Positions 5,956 to 6,616 of a stretch of 6,616 nt of DNA are shown piece after piece; the first letter of the stretch is position 1; every line of letters begins with the position of its first letter. This DNA is from Chloroflexota bacterium. GTDB lineage: Bacteria; Chloroflexota; UBA5177; JANWHV01. The notes below the pieces were generated by a model. The model was not told where the DNA came from. It ran no database searches and saw nothing but the letters and a program-made list of their open reading frames with translations. The stretch spans positions 1 to 6,616 of the forward strand of contig JANWHO010000257.1 in assembly GCA_025450375.1 (NCBI GenBank). Direction: 5' to 3'. The position numbers were made by a program, and so were the translations under genes.

Positions 5956-5988
5956 ACTGTTAGGCTAATTAGCTGATAGGTAGAATAC
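5949..5988. promoter_or_regulatory. 40-bp nested dyad over the arsR promoter, probable autoregulatory operator
   Basis: Outer arms GTATTCTAC (5949-5957) and GTAGAATAC (5980-5988) are exact reverse complements. Between them the 10-bp palindrome GCTAATTAGC (5964-5973) has the same centre, 5968/5969. The linkers TGTTAG (5958-5963) and TGATAG (5974-5979) form a near-perfect direct repeat. It covers the -10 box and predicted start and ends 3 bp before the GTG. ArsR dimers commonly bind imperfect inverted repeats over their own promoter; that this protein binds here is inferred. Confidence 0.65.
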
Positions 5989-5991
5989 AAC

Positions 5992-6336
5992 GTGACGACC
6001 GATCCTCTGAGTATGACGTTCATGGCGCTGGCGGATCCGACGCGCCGGGCGATCCTGGCCCGGCTGGCGCGGGGCGAGGCGACGGTCAACGAGTTGGCCG
6101 CGCCCTTCGCGCTCAGTCTGCCCGGCGTCTCGAAGCACCTCAAGGTGCTCCAGCGGGCCGGGCTGATCACTCAGGGGCGGAAGGCGCAGTGGCGGCCGTG
6201 CCGGCTGGAGGCGGGTCCGCTGAAGGATGTCTCCGACTGGGTAGAGCACTACCGCCGGTTCTGGGAAGAAAGCTTTGATCGGCTGGCCGACTACCTGCGT
6301 GAATTGCAAGAGGAGAAGGAGAGCGATGGCCGCTAG
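5992..6336 (+). CDS. ArsR-family winged-helix repressor (AHSA1-associated type)
   Basis: DNA-binding repressor of 114 residues, normal for the family. It opens with MTFMALADPTRRAILARLA (8-26); the helix-turn-helix follows, with recognition helix about 43-56 (LPGVSKHLKVLQRAGLI) and the wing around GRKAQWRPCRL (62-72). The CxC metal site of arsenic/cadmium ArsR proteins (ELCVC) is replaced by NELAAPF (33-39), and C70 is the only Cys, so metal sensing of the classical kind is unlikely. The C-terminal helix carries WVEHYRRFWEESFDRLADYL, typical of ArsR proteins paired with AHSA1/SRPBCC proteins. The GTG at 5992 has only a weak AGG upstream; an ATG at 6013 would still keep the whole domain. It overlaps the downstream gene by 11 bp, so the two are translationally coupled, and is probably autorepressed through the 40-bp dyad. 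Confidence 0.92.
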   Translation: MTTDPLSMTFMALADPTRRAILARLARGEATVNELAAPFALSLPGVSKHLKVLQRAGLITQGRKAQWRPCRLEAGPLKDVSDWVEHYRRFWEESFDRLADYLRELQEEKESDGR

Positions 6337-6616
6337 CGACACGGGAACGAGCGCGGCGCGGTGGGAGTTCGTCGTCACCCGCGTCATCGCCGCCCCGCGT
6401 GAGCTTGCCTTCAAGGCGTGGACGGAGCGTGATCGCCTGGCGCGCTGGTGGGGGCCCAAAGGCGCCGTCATGCAGGTTCGCGACCTCGATCTCCGCCCGG
6501 GCGGGGCCCGCCACTACAGTATGCGGGCGCCGGATGGCCACAATATGTGGGGTAAATGGGTCTCCGCGAAATCGTGACGCCGGAACGGCTGGTGATGACC
6601 AGCGACGCCCTTGAGG
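6326..6616 (+). pseudogene. AHSA1/SRPBCC-domain protein gene, frameshifted and cut by window end
   Basis: The ATG at 6326 follows GGAG (6318-6321) and a further AGGAG (6311-6315). The frame gives 83 residues and stops at TGA 6575-6577. Residues 13-79 match the start of the AHSA1 (activator of Hsp90 ATPase homologue 1-like) family: FVVTRVIAAPRELAFKAWTE (15-34), LARWWGPKGAVM (38-49), DLDLRPGG (53-60), then APDGHNMWGKWV (68-79). Right after V79 the expected continuation appears in another frame from 6562: LREIVTPERLVMTSDALE, to the window end. Inserting one base at about 6561 would restore one open frame, so this looks like a 1-bp deletion or a read error. Full-length family members are about 150-170 residues. 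They have a START-like ligand pocket; substrate unknown. Its partner is the overlapping arsR-like gene. Confidence 0.75.

Overview
This is a GC-rich bacterial window with six protein-coding loci and no RNA genes, insertion sequences or CRISPR arrays. Nothing in it fixes the host. The Sec-type (non-lipoprotein) sugar-binding protein, the sigma-A-like TTGACA/TATTAT promoter and the ArsR/AHSA1 pair would suit a Gram-positive-like or Chloroflexota-type soil or thermophilic bacterium, but that is an inference with low certainty.

Left part (1-3724): a carbohydrate-utilisation locus. A sugar ABC-transporter solute-binding protein reads leftwards off the window edge. Diverging from it across a 472-bp control region are a LacI-family repressor and a GH130-type five-bladed beta-propeller glycoside-active protein, which overlap by 29 bp and must be co-transcribed. 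The control region holds a near-consensus promoter for lacI, a facing promoter for the binding protein, a perfect 18-bp palindrome just downstream of the lacI promoter, and a cluster of further TGAAC/GTTCA half-sites. The simplest reading is that the repressor controls both its own operon and sugar import. The GH130 protein carries Ile where the family normally has the catalytic Asp of its E-D-P-R motif.

Middle part (3743-5787): two leftward genes, a small VOC/glyoxalase-like protein that meets the GH130 gene end to end, and a two-pass membrane sensor histidine kinase with no response regulator beside it. Upstream of the kinase are three 6-bp direct repeats at exact 11-bp steps, the layout of OmpR/PhoB-type response-regulator sites. 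They overlap a weak candidate -35 box.

Right part (5927-6616): a rightward ArsR-type repressor gene and an overlapping AHSA1/SRPBCC-domain gene, a known kind of pairing. The arsR-like promoter is covered by a 40-bp structure in which an outer inverted repeat and an inner palindrome share one centre. The AHSA1 reading frame is broken by an apparent one-base deletion after codon 79; the family sequence continues in another frame to the window end.
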